Below, in pieces: positions 52,562 through 60,789 of a stretch of 64,000 bases of DNA. The stretch is from NCBI GenBank assembly GCA_013390605.1, contig JACAUB010000001.1, positions 488,582 through 552,581 on the forward strand, given 5' to 3'. The notes beneath the pieces were generated by a model, which was given only the letters and a program-made list of their open reading frames with translations, did no database searches and was not told the DNA's origin. Within the stretch, counting starts at the first letter, position 1. Each line of letters begins with the position of its first letter. This DNA comes from Bacteroidota bacterium. Its GTDB lineage: Bacteria; Bacteroidota; Bacteroidia; Bacteroidales; Cfx3-03. The translations under genes were made by a program, and so were the position numbers.

Positions 52562-53815
52562 CTATCTTGCAACGACCATTCTGGAAGTCGCATTGAAATT
52601 CTTATCTCCCTTTAGGCTAATTGTGCAGAAATATACACCAGATTGTAGGTTGTTTCCATCAAAAGGTAACTCTTTAATACCTGCATCCTGATATCCTTTT
52701 ATAGGGGTTGCAACTAACTGCCCTTGTATATTGAATATTTTCATTTCAACATTTCCGGCAGAAGGTAATGAATAGACAATCTTCGTTGAAGTATTAAAAG
52801 GATTCGGGAAGTTTCCTTTTAGCGCAAAGGCAAATGTTTCGTTTTGTTGAATAGATAATCTGGGTAGTTCAATTTTAGCTGCATTGATAACCTCTCCTGA
52901 TTTACTAATTAGTTGACTATTATCTCCTAAAGAAAATGTTATCTCGCTATTATTAAGGGCTTTTCCCTTGATAACAAAAAGGGTCGTGTTATTTGCTGCA
53001 TCAAGCAGCTTGATGTTTGAATCAATCCAGGTAGCCCGGATTAAATTTCCTTCAATATTTACATTTAGACCCTGAATGGATGGCACAATCTGTTCTATTT
53101 TGAAATTTGAAGGACATTCAATTGTTAAACCAAGTGTTGAAACAGGAGTACCGGTATTTAATTTAACAGGAAGTTCTACAGATGTGTTGATGATGCTTGA
53201 AAAATTGGTGAAAGTTGATGCAATTGTAGTTGCCGGTTTATTTCCGGGAACCATTACTGAACCTAAATCACCGGTTGGCGTTCCATTAGATGGAGGAATT
53301 GGAACATCTGGAGCCGCAGCACCTTTCCCAGAATTGATAGTGAAATGGACTTCTTCAAACTTCCAATCACCAGCGGGAAATTTAATTGAAGGATTCAACC
53401 ACTTTGCTAACATCAGATTAAAATCTGCCCGATCAACAATATTGTTGTTATCAACATCGGCAGCTAATTTTTGAATGCTTGTGAGAGTGTTGTAGCCTGA
53501 TAAATACAAAAGGAGTTTAAAACAATCGCTCATAGTATAACCCGGTGATGGCTGGGTAGTAGATGCTTTTATTGTATAATCACCATAGGGAACTCTTGGA
53601 AAGAGATAAATACCTTCGGAGTTAGTAATGGTGGTGGATATAACCTGATTGTTTTTGTCGACCAAAGCTACTTGAATATTGCTAAGTGGTGTTTGATTTG
53701 CGTTGGGGTAAATGTATTTACCAGATACGCTAACGGTTTGTGCCTGAGTGGATGATAGTGTAAGTAAAGCAACTATTACCATTATTAATCCGTTTAAAAT
53801 GTTCTTGCCCATCAT
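52562..53815 (-). CDS. T9SS cargo with dockerin-type and cohesin-like domains
   Basis: 417 aa. Signal peptide about 1-26 (cut after STQAQ). SdrD/Cna-B-like or carboxypeptidase-regulatory beta sandwich 28-85 (SGKYIYPNANQTPLSNIQVALVDKNN). Dockerin type I about 93-140 with calcium loop AADVDNNNIVDRADF. A Gly/Pro-rich linker, then a cohesin-like beta domain about 200-315 (VELPVKLNTGTPVSTLGLTIECP, FVIKGKALNNSEITFSLGDN). T9SS type A sorting domain 338-417 (GNFPNPFNTSTKIVYSLP, SGVYFCTISLKGD, ending RMVVAR). It is thus exported across the outer membrane and attached or secreted. It may take part in surface assemblies. Shares a promoter motif with the divergent sigma gene. Confidence 0.88.
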   Translation of the reverse strand: MMGKNILNGLIMVIVALLTLSSTQAQTVSVSGKYIYPNANQTPLSNIQVALVDKNNQVISTTITNSEGIYLFPRVPYGDYTIKASTTQPSPGYTMSDCFKLLLYLSGYNTLTSIQKLAADVDNNNIVDRADFNLMLAKWLNPSIKFPAGDWKFEEVHFTINSGKGAAAPDVPIPPSNGTPTGDLGSVMVPGNKPATTIASTFTNFSSIINTSVELPVKLNTGTPVSTLGLTIECPSNFKIEQIVPSIQGLNVNIEGNLIRATWIDSNIKLLDAANNTTLFVIKGKALNNSEITFSLGDNSQLISKSGEVINAAKIELPRLSIQQNETFAFALKGNFPNPFNTSTKIVYSLPSAGNVEMKIFNIQGQLVATPIKGYQDAGIKELPFDGNNLQSGVYFCTISLKGDKNFNATSRMVVAR

Positions 53816-53873
53816 TATTGGATTTTAGTTTAAATCATTAATTTTGAAATAGGAATAGGGACGTTTATACATA

Positions 53874-53902
53874 TTAATCCAAATAATGCAAAAAGGTAAT
53901 AC
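53874..53902 (-). promoter_or_regulatory. Composite promoter motif, copy facing the T9SS cargo gene
   Basis: On the minus strand: GTATTACCTTTTTG (53902-53889), six nt, TTGGATTAA (53882-53874), ending 58 nt before the ATG at 53815. Identical in both blocks and in spacing to the copy at 54086-54114. Likely recognised by the ECF sigma factor encoded opposite, or by a regulator of both genes. Confidence 0.7.
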
Positions 53903-54085
53903 AGAAAATGCCAAAAAAAGGAAAAGAATTTTCAACTTTGCAGTGTTGAGCATTTTTGCAGTACCTTGGCTGAAAATTTACAGCAAGAATATTGTTAAAA
54001 ACAAAGATAAAACAAATATTTATGTTTATTGTTAGCAGTGATTAATAATGCTTTAGAAAATTAAATAAAAAAAAAACCAGAAATG

Positions 54086-54114
54086 GTATTACCTTTTTGT
54101 TAAAGTTGGATTAA
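54086..54114 (+). promoter_or_regulatory. Composite promoter motif, copy facing the ECF sigma gene
   Basis: GTATTACCTTTTTG (54086-54099), six nt (TTAAAG), TTGGATTAA (54106-54114), 12 nt before the sigma ATG at 54127. 23 of 23 fixed positions match the opposite copy, while the 6-nt spacers differ. This pattern, conserved blocks with free spacer, is what a -35/-10 pair or a bipartite operator looks like. Confidence 0.7.
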
Positions 54115-54126
54115 AGAACATAGGCA

Positions 54127-54708
54127 ATGATTCGCTATTCGGACGAAGCCATAATTGAAGGATTAAAGTTACGGCATGATGATATGATCAAATATGTTTA
54201 CAGAGAGTTGTATCCTGTAATAAAAAATTTGATTGTTTCGAATTCTGGAACTGACGAGGATGCAGAGGATATTTTTCAAGATGCTCTGGTAATTGTCTAC
54301 AAAAAAGGAAAAGATGAAGAACTCGTTTTAAGTAGTTCATTTAAAACTTTTTTTTATTCTGTTTGTAAAAATCTTTGGTTACAAAGATTGGGCAAATTGA
54401 AGGACATACGCCAAATATTTGTTGAGGTTGAAGAGCCTGTAACCTTGCCCGAATCAATTACAAAAGAGATGTATACGGTAGAGGATGAGAAAATTAAACT
54501 ATACCAAAAACATTTTTTAAGTCTGGGTGATGATTGCCAAAAGGTGTTGCGCTTATTTTTAAGGAAAATATCTCTTCGTGAAATTGCAGAGATCATGGGA
54601 TATAAAACTGAGAAATACGCCAAGACTAGAAAATATGACTGTAAGGAAGAATTGAAAAATCGTATCCTTAATGATCCAAACTATCTAAACCTTATCGCTG
54701 ATGATTAA
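54127..54708 (+). CDS. ECF sigma factor of the CHAT/T9SS locus
   Basis: 193 aa. Region 2 about 15-80 (MIKYVYRELYPVIKNLIVSNSG, DAEDIFQDALVIVYKKG) and region 4 about 130-185 (LGDDCQKVLRLFLRKISLREIAEIMGYKTEKYAKTRKYDCKEEL). The RKYDCKEEL-type HTH end is typical of a Bacteroidota sigma group whose anti-sigma is not FecR. Its stop overlaps the start of the next gene by 8 nt, which couples it to the putative anti-sigma. Its own promoter carries the motif also found in front of the T9SS cargo gene. Confidence 0.92.
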   Translation: MIRYSDEAIIEGLKLRHDDMIKYVYRELYPVIKNLIVSNSGTDEDAEDIFQDALVIVYKKGKDEELVLSSSFKTFFYSVCKNLWLQRLGKLKDIRQIFVEVEEPVTLPESITKEMYTVEDEKIKLYQKHFLSLGDDCQKVLRLFLRKISLREIAEIMGYKTEKYAKTRKYDCKEELKNRILNDPNYLNLIADD

Positions 54709-55453
54709 AAGAACATCTTACAGCCAGCAGATTGAGGATTATCTTTCAGGAAATATGTCTGAAAGTGAAAAACTCAAATTTGAACAAGAACTGGCAGTAA
54801 ACCCTAAGTTAAAGCAAGAGTTACAATTTGAAATTGAGCTTATCGCATCATTGAAGCAGGAGGATGTTATTGACCTGCGTAGAAGAATGCGTCATGTAAT
54901 CAATGAAGAAAAAGCTCGTGCTCAAAGCTTTGGAAAAAGATCTCTACACTCTCATTGGTATTTAGTTGCGGCAAGTGTTACCTTTTTTATACTGGTTGCC
55001 GGTGCATTACGTTTAATGAATCCTGTGAAGTACTCAAATGAAACGATATTTGAGATGTACTATGCCGGTGAAAGTGCTCACAATGTTACCCGTTCAGGCA
55101 GTAATAGTAACGATGAAGCGATGATGAAGTATCATGAAGGTGACTTTAATGGGGCTCTTTTGCTTTTTAATGAGATATTAGATAAAGATGCTGATAATAT
55201 CTATGTTAGATATTATGCTGGTCTTGCTAGTATTGAAACTAAACAGAATAAGAGGGCCATCAATGAATTTAGTTTTATTGTGAAAAACCACAATAATCTG
55301 TTCGTTGAAAATGCTGAATGGTATCTGGCCCTAAGTTATTTGCGCGACAGTCAGCCACACGAAGCTACAAAAATTCTTGAAAAAATCTCTGCAACTACTA
55401 CAAATACACACCAGCACGAAGCAAAAGAAATTCTTAAAAAAATTAAGGAATGA
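54701..55453 (+). CDS. Membrane anti-sigma factor candidate with extracytoplasmic TPRs
   Basis: 250 aa. The cytoplasmic helical N-terminus (1-80; YSQQIEDYLSGNMSESEKLKFEQELAVNPKLKQEL) resembles the zinc-free anti-sigma head found with Bacteroidota ECF factors. One span lies at about 86-106 (YLVAASVTFFILVAGALRL), then two to three TPR-like repeats at 135-250 (AMMKYHEGDFNGALLLFNEILDKDADNIYVRYYAGLASI). It overlaps the sigma gene by 8 nt. It likely holds the sigma factor at the inner membrane; the TPR part would sense or bind a periplasmic partner, possibly the TPR-CHAT protein encoded nearby (inference). Confidence 0.8.
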   Translation: MIKRTSYSQQIEDYLSGNMSESEKLKFEQELAVNPKLKQELQFEIELIASLKQEDVIDLRRRMRHVINEEKARAQSFGKRSLHSHWYLVAASVTFFILVAGALRLMNPVKYSNETIFEMYYAGESAHNVTRSGSNSNDEAMMKYHEGDFNGALLLFNEILDKDADNIYVRYYAGLASIETKQNKRAINEFSFIVKNHNNLFVENAEWYLALSYLRDSQPHEATKILEKISATTTNTHQHEAKEILKKIKE

Positions 55454-55458
55454 TGAAA

Positions 55459-55490
55459 AAAAAAGGACCTTCAGTTGAGGGTCCTTTTTT
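55459..55490. terminator. Terminator between the anti-sigma and sdaA genes
   Basis: 14-bp arms (55459-55472, 55477-55490, one mismatch), AGTT loop, poly-A on the left and poly-T on the right: works for both convergent transcripts. Confidence 0.85.
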
Positions 55491-55505
55491 AATAAATATT
55501 ATTCT

Positions 55506-56699
55506 TTATACACAAAAAAATGCCAGACCTCCTTCGGAGGTCTCTTTGTATAAACTGGGTAGATCATTACCGGTTTGTTTCATCGTTATAACTGTTTTAT
55601 CGAAACTAACCCGATGTTTTCCATCAGATAAAATTGCATAAGCACACGAATCTAATGCACGTGCAGCAGCAAAAGCATTTCTTTCAATACAGGGTATCTG
55701 TACCAATCCTGCCACAGGATCGCAAGTTAATCCAAGATGATGTTCAAGCCCCATCTCTGCTGCATATTCTATTTGTGCAGGTGTACCTCCAAATAATTGA
55801 GTTGCAGCTGCCGATGCCATTGCACATGCAGTACCGATTTCACCTTGGCAACCAACCTGAGCACCAGATATTGAAGCATTTTCTTTGACAACATTTCCTA
55901 TTAGCCCAGCTGTTGCTAGTGCTCTTATTATTTTTTGATCAGAAACACCATACCTTGTTTGCATATGGTATAGGACTGCAGGAATAACACCACAAGAACC
56001 ACATGTAGGTGCTGTTACAATCTCACCTCCTCCTGCATTTTCTTCAGAAACAGCTAGTGCATAGGCAAATACAACGCTTCGGCTTTGAAGTGTCCCATGT
56101 GAACTTCTTGATTTAATCAAATAGGATGAAGCTTTACGTGGAAGTTTTATTGAGCCGGGAAGTACTCCTTCGTTTTCAATTCCTCGTTGTATGGATTCTT
56201 TCATTATATTCCACACATTGGAAAGATGCTTCCATATTTCGGGTTCTTCACATAACTCAACATATTCCCAAAAAGTTCTTCCATTTGTTTCACACCATTT
56301 TAAAATATCAGTTAAGAATGACATCTCATAAACCTGTTTGGTTTCTAGCTTGCTGTTTTCGTCAGAAATATCTCCACCACCTACACTATATGTCGTCCAT
56401 TCTCCAATGATATTATTTTGAGGATCTAACGCTTCAAACTTCATTCCATTTGGATGAAAAGGAAGAAAGACAGATGGTTCCCAACGGATTTCAAGTTTGC
56501 TTCTTCCAAATACTTCAAATAACGTTTGGTCGGTTAAGTGTCCTTTTCCAGTGGCTGCTAAGCTACCATATAGTGTTACTCTAAATTTAATTGCTTCAAG
56601 GTATTTATTTAGAAATGTTTCAGCAGCTTTGCGTGGAGCCATGGTATGACTACTTGATGGGCCATATCCTATTTTATAGATTTTAGCGATTGTTTCCAT
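55506..56699 (-). CDS. sdaA: L-serine ammonia-lyase, Fe-S type
   Basis: 397 aa from METIAKIYKIGYGPSSSHTMAPRKAAE at 56699; the frame extends to 56804 but the -7 box at 56716-56723 fixes the start. Single-chain form: beta domain first (PSSSHTMAP, GSLAATGKGHLTDQ), alpha domain with the Fe-S ligands in TAPTCGSCGVIPAVLY and GLTCDPVAGLVQIPCIERN. Converts serine to pyruvate and ammonia; the iron-sulfur cluster is oxygen-sensitive, consistent with an anaerobic life. A small 8-bp hairpin with TTC loop (55525-55543) lies within its last codons. Confidence 0.95.
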   Translation of the reverse strand: METIAKIYKIGYGPSSSHTMAPRKAAETFLNKYLEAIKFRVTLYGSLAATGKGHLTDQTLFEVFGRSKLEIRWEPSVFLPFHPNGMKFEALDPQNNIIGEWTTYSVGGGDISDENSKLETKQVYEMSFLTDILKWCETNGRTFWEYVELCEEPEIWKHLSNVWNIMKESIQRGIENEGVLPGSIKLPRKASSYLIKSRSSHGTLQSRSVVFAYALAVSEENAGGGEIVTAPTCGSCGVIPAVLYHMQTRYGVSDQKIIRALATAGLIGNVVKENASISGAQVGCQGEIGTACAMASAAATQLFGGTPAQIEYAAEMGLEHHLGLTCDPVAGLVQIPCIERNAFAAARALDSCAYAILSDGKHRVSFDKTVITMKQTGNDLPSLYKETSEGGLAFFCV

Positions 56700-56715
56700 T
56701 GAAAATAATTTAACG

Positions 56716-56723
56716 CAAAGGTA
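56716..56723 (-). promoter_or_regulatory. -7 box of sdaA
   Basis: TACCTTTG on the minus strand (TAnnTTTG), 17 nt before the ATG at 56699. Confidence 0.6.
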
Positions 56724-57070
56724 TAGAATAAAAAAACTTGAGGGTTGTTTACTGATGGTTAATAGCTGCAAAATATCGTAGTTCTGATTGTTTTTTAAAT
56801 TCATAATTATTTAACTTTTATAGATGTCTTTGAATAAAAATTAATAAGTTTATAATTATAAACCAGTGGAATAAAATTGATAATAGTAATATAGATTGGC
56901 GATTTTATAAAGTAAAAAACTTGTTCATTCTCTTACTCATTGTTCATCATAATGCAATCCATTCCATTCATTTGAAATGGTTAAATTTTATAGCAATCTG
57001 TATTCATTTTAAATTATGAATTGAACTAATGAAAAAAATGAAAAGTGGAGGTTTGATTAAGTTTAAATAG
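56724..57070. other. Spacer between divergent sdaA and nifJ
   Basis: About 350 nt, AT-rich, holding both promoters at its ends. No further structure or gene recognised. Confidence 0.5.
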
Positions 57071-57078
57071 TAATTTTG
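57071..57078 (+). promoter_or_regulatory. -7 box of nifJ
   Basis: TAATTTTG fits TAnnTTTG; leader of about 55 nt, including a GGCC-CTT-GGCC mini palindrome, before the ATG at 57140. Confidence 0.6.
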
Positions 57079-57139
57079 CAGCAAATTTCAGACCGGCCCT
57101 TGGCCAAATCTAAAATAGGGCAGATTAAATAATTAGCAT

Positions 57140-60100
57140 ATGACAACAAAGAAAAATTTTATCACTTGTGACGGTAACTATGCCGCAGCACATGTCGCTT
57201 ATATGTTTAGCGAGGTTGCTGCCATCTACCCAATCACTCCTTCCTCAACGATGGCCGAATACGTTGACGAATGGGCTGCCTTCGGACGCAAAAATATCTT
57301 TGGCGAAACTGTAAAGGTAGTCGAAATGCAGTCAGAAGCAGGCGCAGCAGGTGCTCTTCATGGTTCTCTTCAGGCTGGTGCTTTAACAAGTACGTATACT
57401 TGTTCTCAAGGTTTGCTTTTGATGGTTCCAAACATGTATAAAATAGCCGGTGAATTACTTCCTGCTGTTTTCCATGTTTCAGCTCGTGCAGTTGCTGCTC
57501 AAGCTCTTTCAATTTTTGGTGACCACCAGGATATATATGCTGTTCGCCAAACAGGTTTTGCAATGCTTGCTACAAGCAGTGTGCAAGAGGTTATGGATAT
57601 CGCATCGGTTGCTCACTTAGTTTCAATAAAGACACGTGTTCCCTTCCTTCACTTTTTTGATGGTTTCCGTACTTCTCATGAAATACAGAAAGTTGAAGTT
57701 CCAGATGGAGAAGCGATCGCTAAATTATATGATACTAAGGCGCTTCAAGAATTCAGAGAACGTGCCTTGAATCCTGAGCATCCTGTGACTCGTGGTACTG
57801 CGCAAAACCCTGATATTTATTTCCAGAGTCGCGAAGCTTCTAATTCTTTTTACAATGCAGTTCCTGACATGGTAGAAGGGTACTTGCAAGAAATGGCTAA
57901 GATTACTGGTCGTACTTATCACCCATTTGATTATTATGGCGCTCCAGATGCTGAGAATATTATCGTTGCAATGGGCTCAATTACTGAAACTATTAAGGAG
58001 GTAATTGATTACAAAAATGCAGCTGGTGAAAAGGTTGGTGTAATTATTGTTCACTTATACCGTCCGTTCTCTTCTAAATATTTCTTCAATGTTTGTCCTT
58101 CTACTGTTAAGAAAATAACTGTTCTTGATCGTACGAAGGAACCAGGTGCTAATGGAGATCCTCTTTACCTTGATGTTAAAGAGATGTTCTATGAAAAAGA
58201 AAACCGTCCATTGATTCTTGGTGGTCGTTATGGACTTTCATCAAAAGACACTACTCCTGCAATGATGATTACTGTGTTCGATAACATGAAAATGAACGAA
58301 CCTAAAAATCATTTCACTGTAGGTATTGTTGATGATGTTACTTTCACTTCATTACCATTGATTCCTGAAATTGACCTTTCAACAGGGGGGACATTCCAGG
58401 CTAAATTTTATGGTTTAGGTTCAGATGGTACCGTAGGTGCAAATAAAAACTCTATCAAAATTATCGGTGATACTACTGATAAATATTGTCAGGCATATTT
58501 TGCATACGATTCAAAAAAATCAGGTGGCGTTACTGTTTCTCACCTTCGTTTTGGTGATCAACCAATCCGCTCGCCTTATTTGGTAAATACTCCTGACTTT
58601 GTTGCTTGTCATGTTCCTTCTTATCTTGGAAAGTATAACGTAATAAAAGGTCTGAAAAAGGGAGGTACATTCCTTTTGAACAGTATTCATTCAGGTGAAG
58701 AAACTCTAGCTCGTTTACCTGAAGAGATGAAAGTATACCTGGCACAAAATGATATTAAGTTCTATATCATAAATGCTACTGCTATTGCTGAAGAAATTGG
58801 ACTTGGAAATCGTACCAATACAATCATGCAGAGTGCATTCTTCAAAATTGCCAACGTAATTCCTTACGAAAAAGCAGTTGATTACATGAAGAAAGCAATC
58901 ATCAAGAGCTTTGGCCGTAAGGGTGAAGAAGTTGTTTCTATGAATAACTCAGCTGTTGATCGTGGTGGTGATGTTGAACTTGTTAATATTCCTGCTGCAT
59001 GGAAATCATTAGTTCCTGTTAAAGAAGTTGATACCCGCGATATTCCTGAATTCATCAAGAATATGGTTGAGCCTATCAACTCATTAAAAGGAGATGATCT
59101 TCCTGTTAGTGCATTCCTTGGCCGCGAAGATGGTACTTTCCCTGCAGGAACTACTGCTTATGAAAAGCGTGGTATTGCTGTAAACGTTCCTGAATGGGTT
59201 TCCACAAACTGTATCCAGTGTAACCAGTGTTCTTATGTATGCCCTCACGCTGCTATCCGTCCATTCCTTCTTAACGAAGATGAAATGAGCAAATTGCCTG
59301 CAGGTGTTGATACACTAAGTGCTATTCCTAACAAACAATTTGCTGGTCTACAATTCAGAATGCAGGTCAGTGCACTTGATTGTTCAGGTTGTGGTAACTG
59401 TGCAGATGTTTGTCCTGCTAAGACTAAAGCTTTGGTAATGAAGCCTCTTGAAAGCCAGATGGTTCAGGCTGAAAACTTTGATTTCATGGTTAAGAATGTG
59501 ACTTACAAAGACACCATTGTTCCAAAAGAACAGAGTGTTAAAAACAGTCAATTTGCTCAACCATTATTCGAGTTCTCGGGTGCTTGTGCCGGTTGTGGCG
59601 AAACTCCTTATATCAAGTTGATTACTCAGTTATTTGGTGATAGAATGATGGTTGCAAACGCTACAGGTTGTTCTTCAATCTATGGTGGTTCTGCTCCAGC
59701 TACTCCATATTGTAAAAATGCTAAAGGCGAAGGTCCATCATGGGCAAACTCTCTATTCGAAGATAATGCAGAGTTTGGTTTTGGTATGGCAACTGCTGTA
59801 AACAAAATGCGCAATAATATTGCCAGTTTAATGAAGGCTGAATTAGCGGGAAGCATGAGTGCTGAAACTAAAGATGCTTTCACTGAATGGCTTGCTGGGA
59901 AAGATAATTCATTAGCATCTAAAGTTGCTTCTGAGAAAGTCATTGCTTCTCTTGAAAAAGAAACATCTCCTGTTGCAGCCGAAATTCTTAAGTTGAAGCA
60001 ATACCTGATCAAGAAGAGCCAATGGATCTTTGGTGGTGACGGTTGGGCTTATGATATCGGTTATGGCGGTGTTGATCATGTTCTTGCTTCAGGCGAAGAT

Positions 60101-60679
60101 GTAAACATCCTTGTTGTTGATACCGAAGTATATTCAAATACAGGTGGTCAGTCTTCAAAATCAACTCCAGTTGGTGCAGTAGCTAAGTTTGCTGCTTCAG
60201 GTAAGCGGGTTCGTAAGAAAGACCTTGGTATGATGGCAATGTCATATGGTTATGTTTATGTTGCTCAGGTTTCAATGGGCGCTAGTCAGTCACAATATCT
60301 GAAAGCACTTAAAGAAGCAGAGGCTTATCCAGGACCATCATTGATCATTGCTTATGCTCCATGTATTAACCATGGTTTACGTGATGGTATGGGTAAAACA
60401 CAGGCTCAGGCTAAAGCAGCAGTTGAGGCTGGATACTGGCACATGTATCGTTTCAATCCAATGCTTGAAGAACAAGGACAGAACCCATTCCAACTTGATT
60501 CGAAGGAACCTAATTGGGATAAATTCCAAGACTTCCTACATAGCGAAGTTCGTTACTCATCACTTTCAAAAGCAGTTCCTGCAGAAGCAGCTGAACTCTT
60601 TAAAGCAGCTGAAGTAAATGCTAAATGGCGTTATAATGGTTATAAACGTTTAGCCGATCAAGCTTTCACTCAAGAATAG
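57140..60679 (+). CDS. nifJ: Pyruvate:ferredoxin (flavodoxin) oxidoreductase
   Basis: 1179 aa, single-chain homodimeric PFOR. Domain I (residues 1-250, EVAAIYPITPSSTMAEYVDEWA), domain II, CoA-binding domain III, an inserted 2[4Fe-4S] ferredoxin domain (CIQCNQCSYVCPHAAIRP near 692, CSGCGNCADVCPAKTKA near 750), proximal-cluster Cys pair CAGCGETPY near 817, and TPP site GDGWAYDIGYGG with DTEVYSNTGGQSSKSTP. Oxidises pyruvate to acetyl-CoA and CO2 with reduction of ferredoxin; central to anaerobic energy metabolism. Codon use is of a highly expressed gene (uniform, few rare codons). Monocistronic. Confidence 0.98.
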   Translation: MTTKKNFITCDGNYAAAHVAYMFSEVAAIYPITPSSTMAEYVDEWAAFGRKNIFGETVKVVEMQSEAGAAGALHGSLQAGALTSTYTCSQGLLLMVPNMYKIAGELLPAVFHVSARAVAAQALSIFGDHQDIYAVRQTGFAMLATSSVQEVMDIASVAHLVSIKTRVPFLHFFDGFRTSHEIQKVEVPDGEAIAKLYDTKALQEFRERALNPEHPVTRGTAQNPDIYFQSREASNSFYNAVPDMVEGYLQEMAKITGRTYHPFDYYGAPDAENIIVAMGSITETIKEVIDYKNAAGEKVGVIIVHLYRPFSSKYFFNVCPSTVKKITVLDRTKEPGANGDPLYLDVKEMFYEKENRPLILGGRYGLSSKDTTPAMMITVFDNMKMNEPKNHFTVGIVDDVTFTSLPLIPEIDLSTGGTFQAKFYGLGSDGTVGANKNSIKIIGDTTDKYCQAYFAYDSKKSGGVTVSHLRFGDQPIRSPYLVNTPDFVACHVPSYLGKYNVIKGLKKGGTFLLNSIHSGEETLARLPEEMKVYLAQNDIKFYIINATAIAEEIGLGNRTNTIMQSAFFKIANVIPYEKAVDYMKKAIIKSFGRKGEEVVSMNNSAVDRGGDVELVNIPAAWKSLVPVKEVDTRDIPEFIKNMVEPINSLKGDDLPVSAFLGREDGTFPAGTTAYEKRGIAVNVPEWVSTNCIQCNQCSYVCPHAAIRPFLLNEDEMSKLPAGVDTLSAIPNKQFAGLQFRMQVSALDCSGCGNCADVCPAKTKALVMKPLESQMVQAENFDFMVKNVTYKDTIVPKEQSVKNSQFAQPLFEFSGACAGCGETPYIKLITQLFGDRMMVANATGCSSIYGGSAPATPYCKNAKGEGPSWANSLFEDNAEFGFGMATAVNKMRNNIASLMKAELAGSMSAETKDAFTEWLAGKDNSLASKVASEKVIASLEKETSPVAAEILKLKQYLIKKSQWIFGGDGWAYDIGYGGVDHVLASGEDVNILVVDTEVYSNTGGQSSKSTPVGAVAKFAASGKRVRKKDLGMMAMSYGYVYVAQVSMGASQSQYLKALKEAEAYPGPSLIIAYAPCINHGLRDGMGKTQAQAKAAVEAGYWHMYRFNPMLEEQGQNPFQLDSKEPNWDKFQDFLHSEVRYSSLSKAVPAEAAELFKAAEVNAKWRYNGYKRLADQAFTQE

Positions 60680-60699
60680 TTCAAAAACAATTCTAATAT

Positions 60700-60726
60700 A
60701 AAGCCGGAGCAATTTGCTTCGGCTTT
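60700..60726 (+). terminator. Terminator of nifJ
   Basis: AAAGCCGGAGCAA (60700-60712) pairs with TTGCTTCGGCTTT (60714-60726), one G-U; TTTT follows. Confidence 0.8.
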
Positions 60727-60789
60727 TTTCGTTTTGTATCTTTATGCTGATATCTCAAATTTGTATTGACACAAAAAATAAAAGGAACA

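Larger units (their letters stand above)
53816..54126. other. Divergent control region between T9SS cargo and ECF sigma
   Basis: 311 nt. It carries two inverted copies of the composite motif, each facing one gene and separated by 183 nt, described separately. The rest is AT-rich with poly-A runs (54066-54077) and no ORF. Confidence 0.6.
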
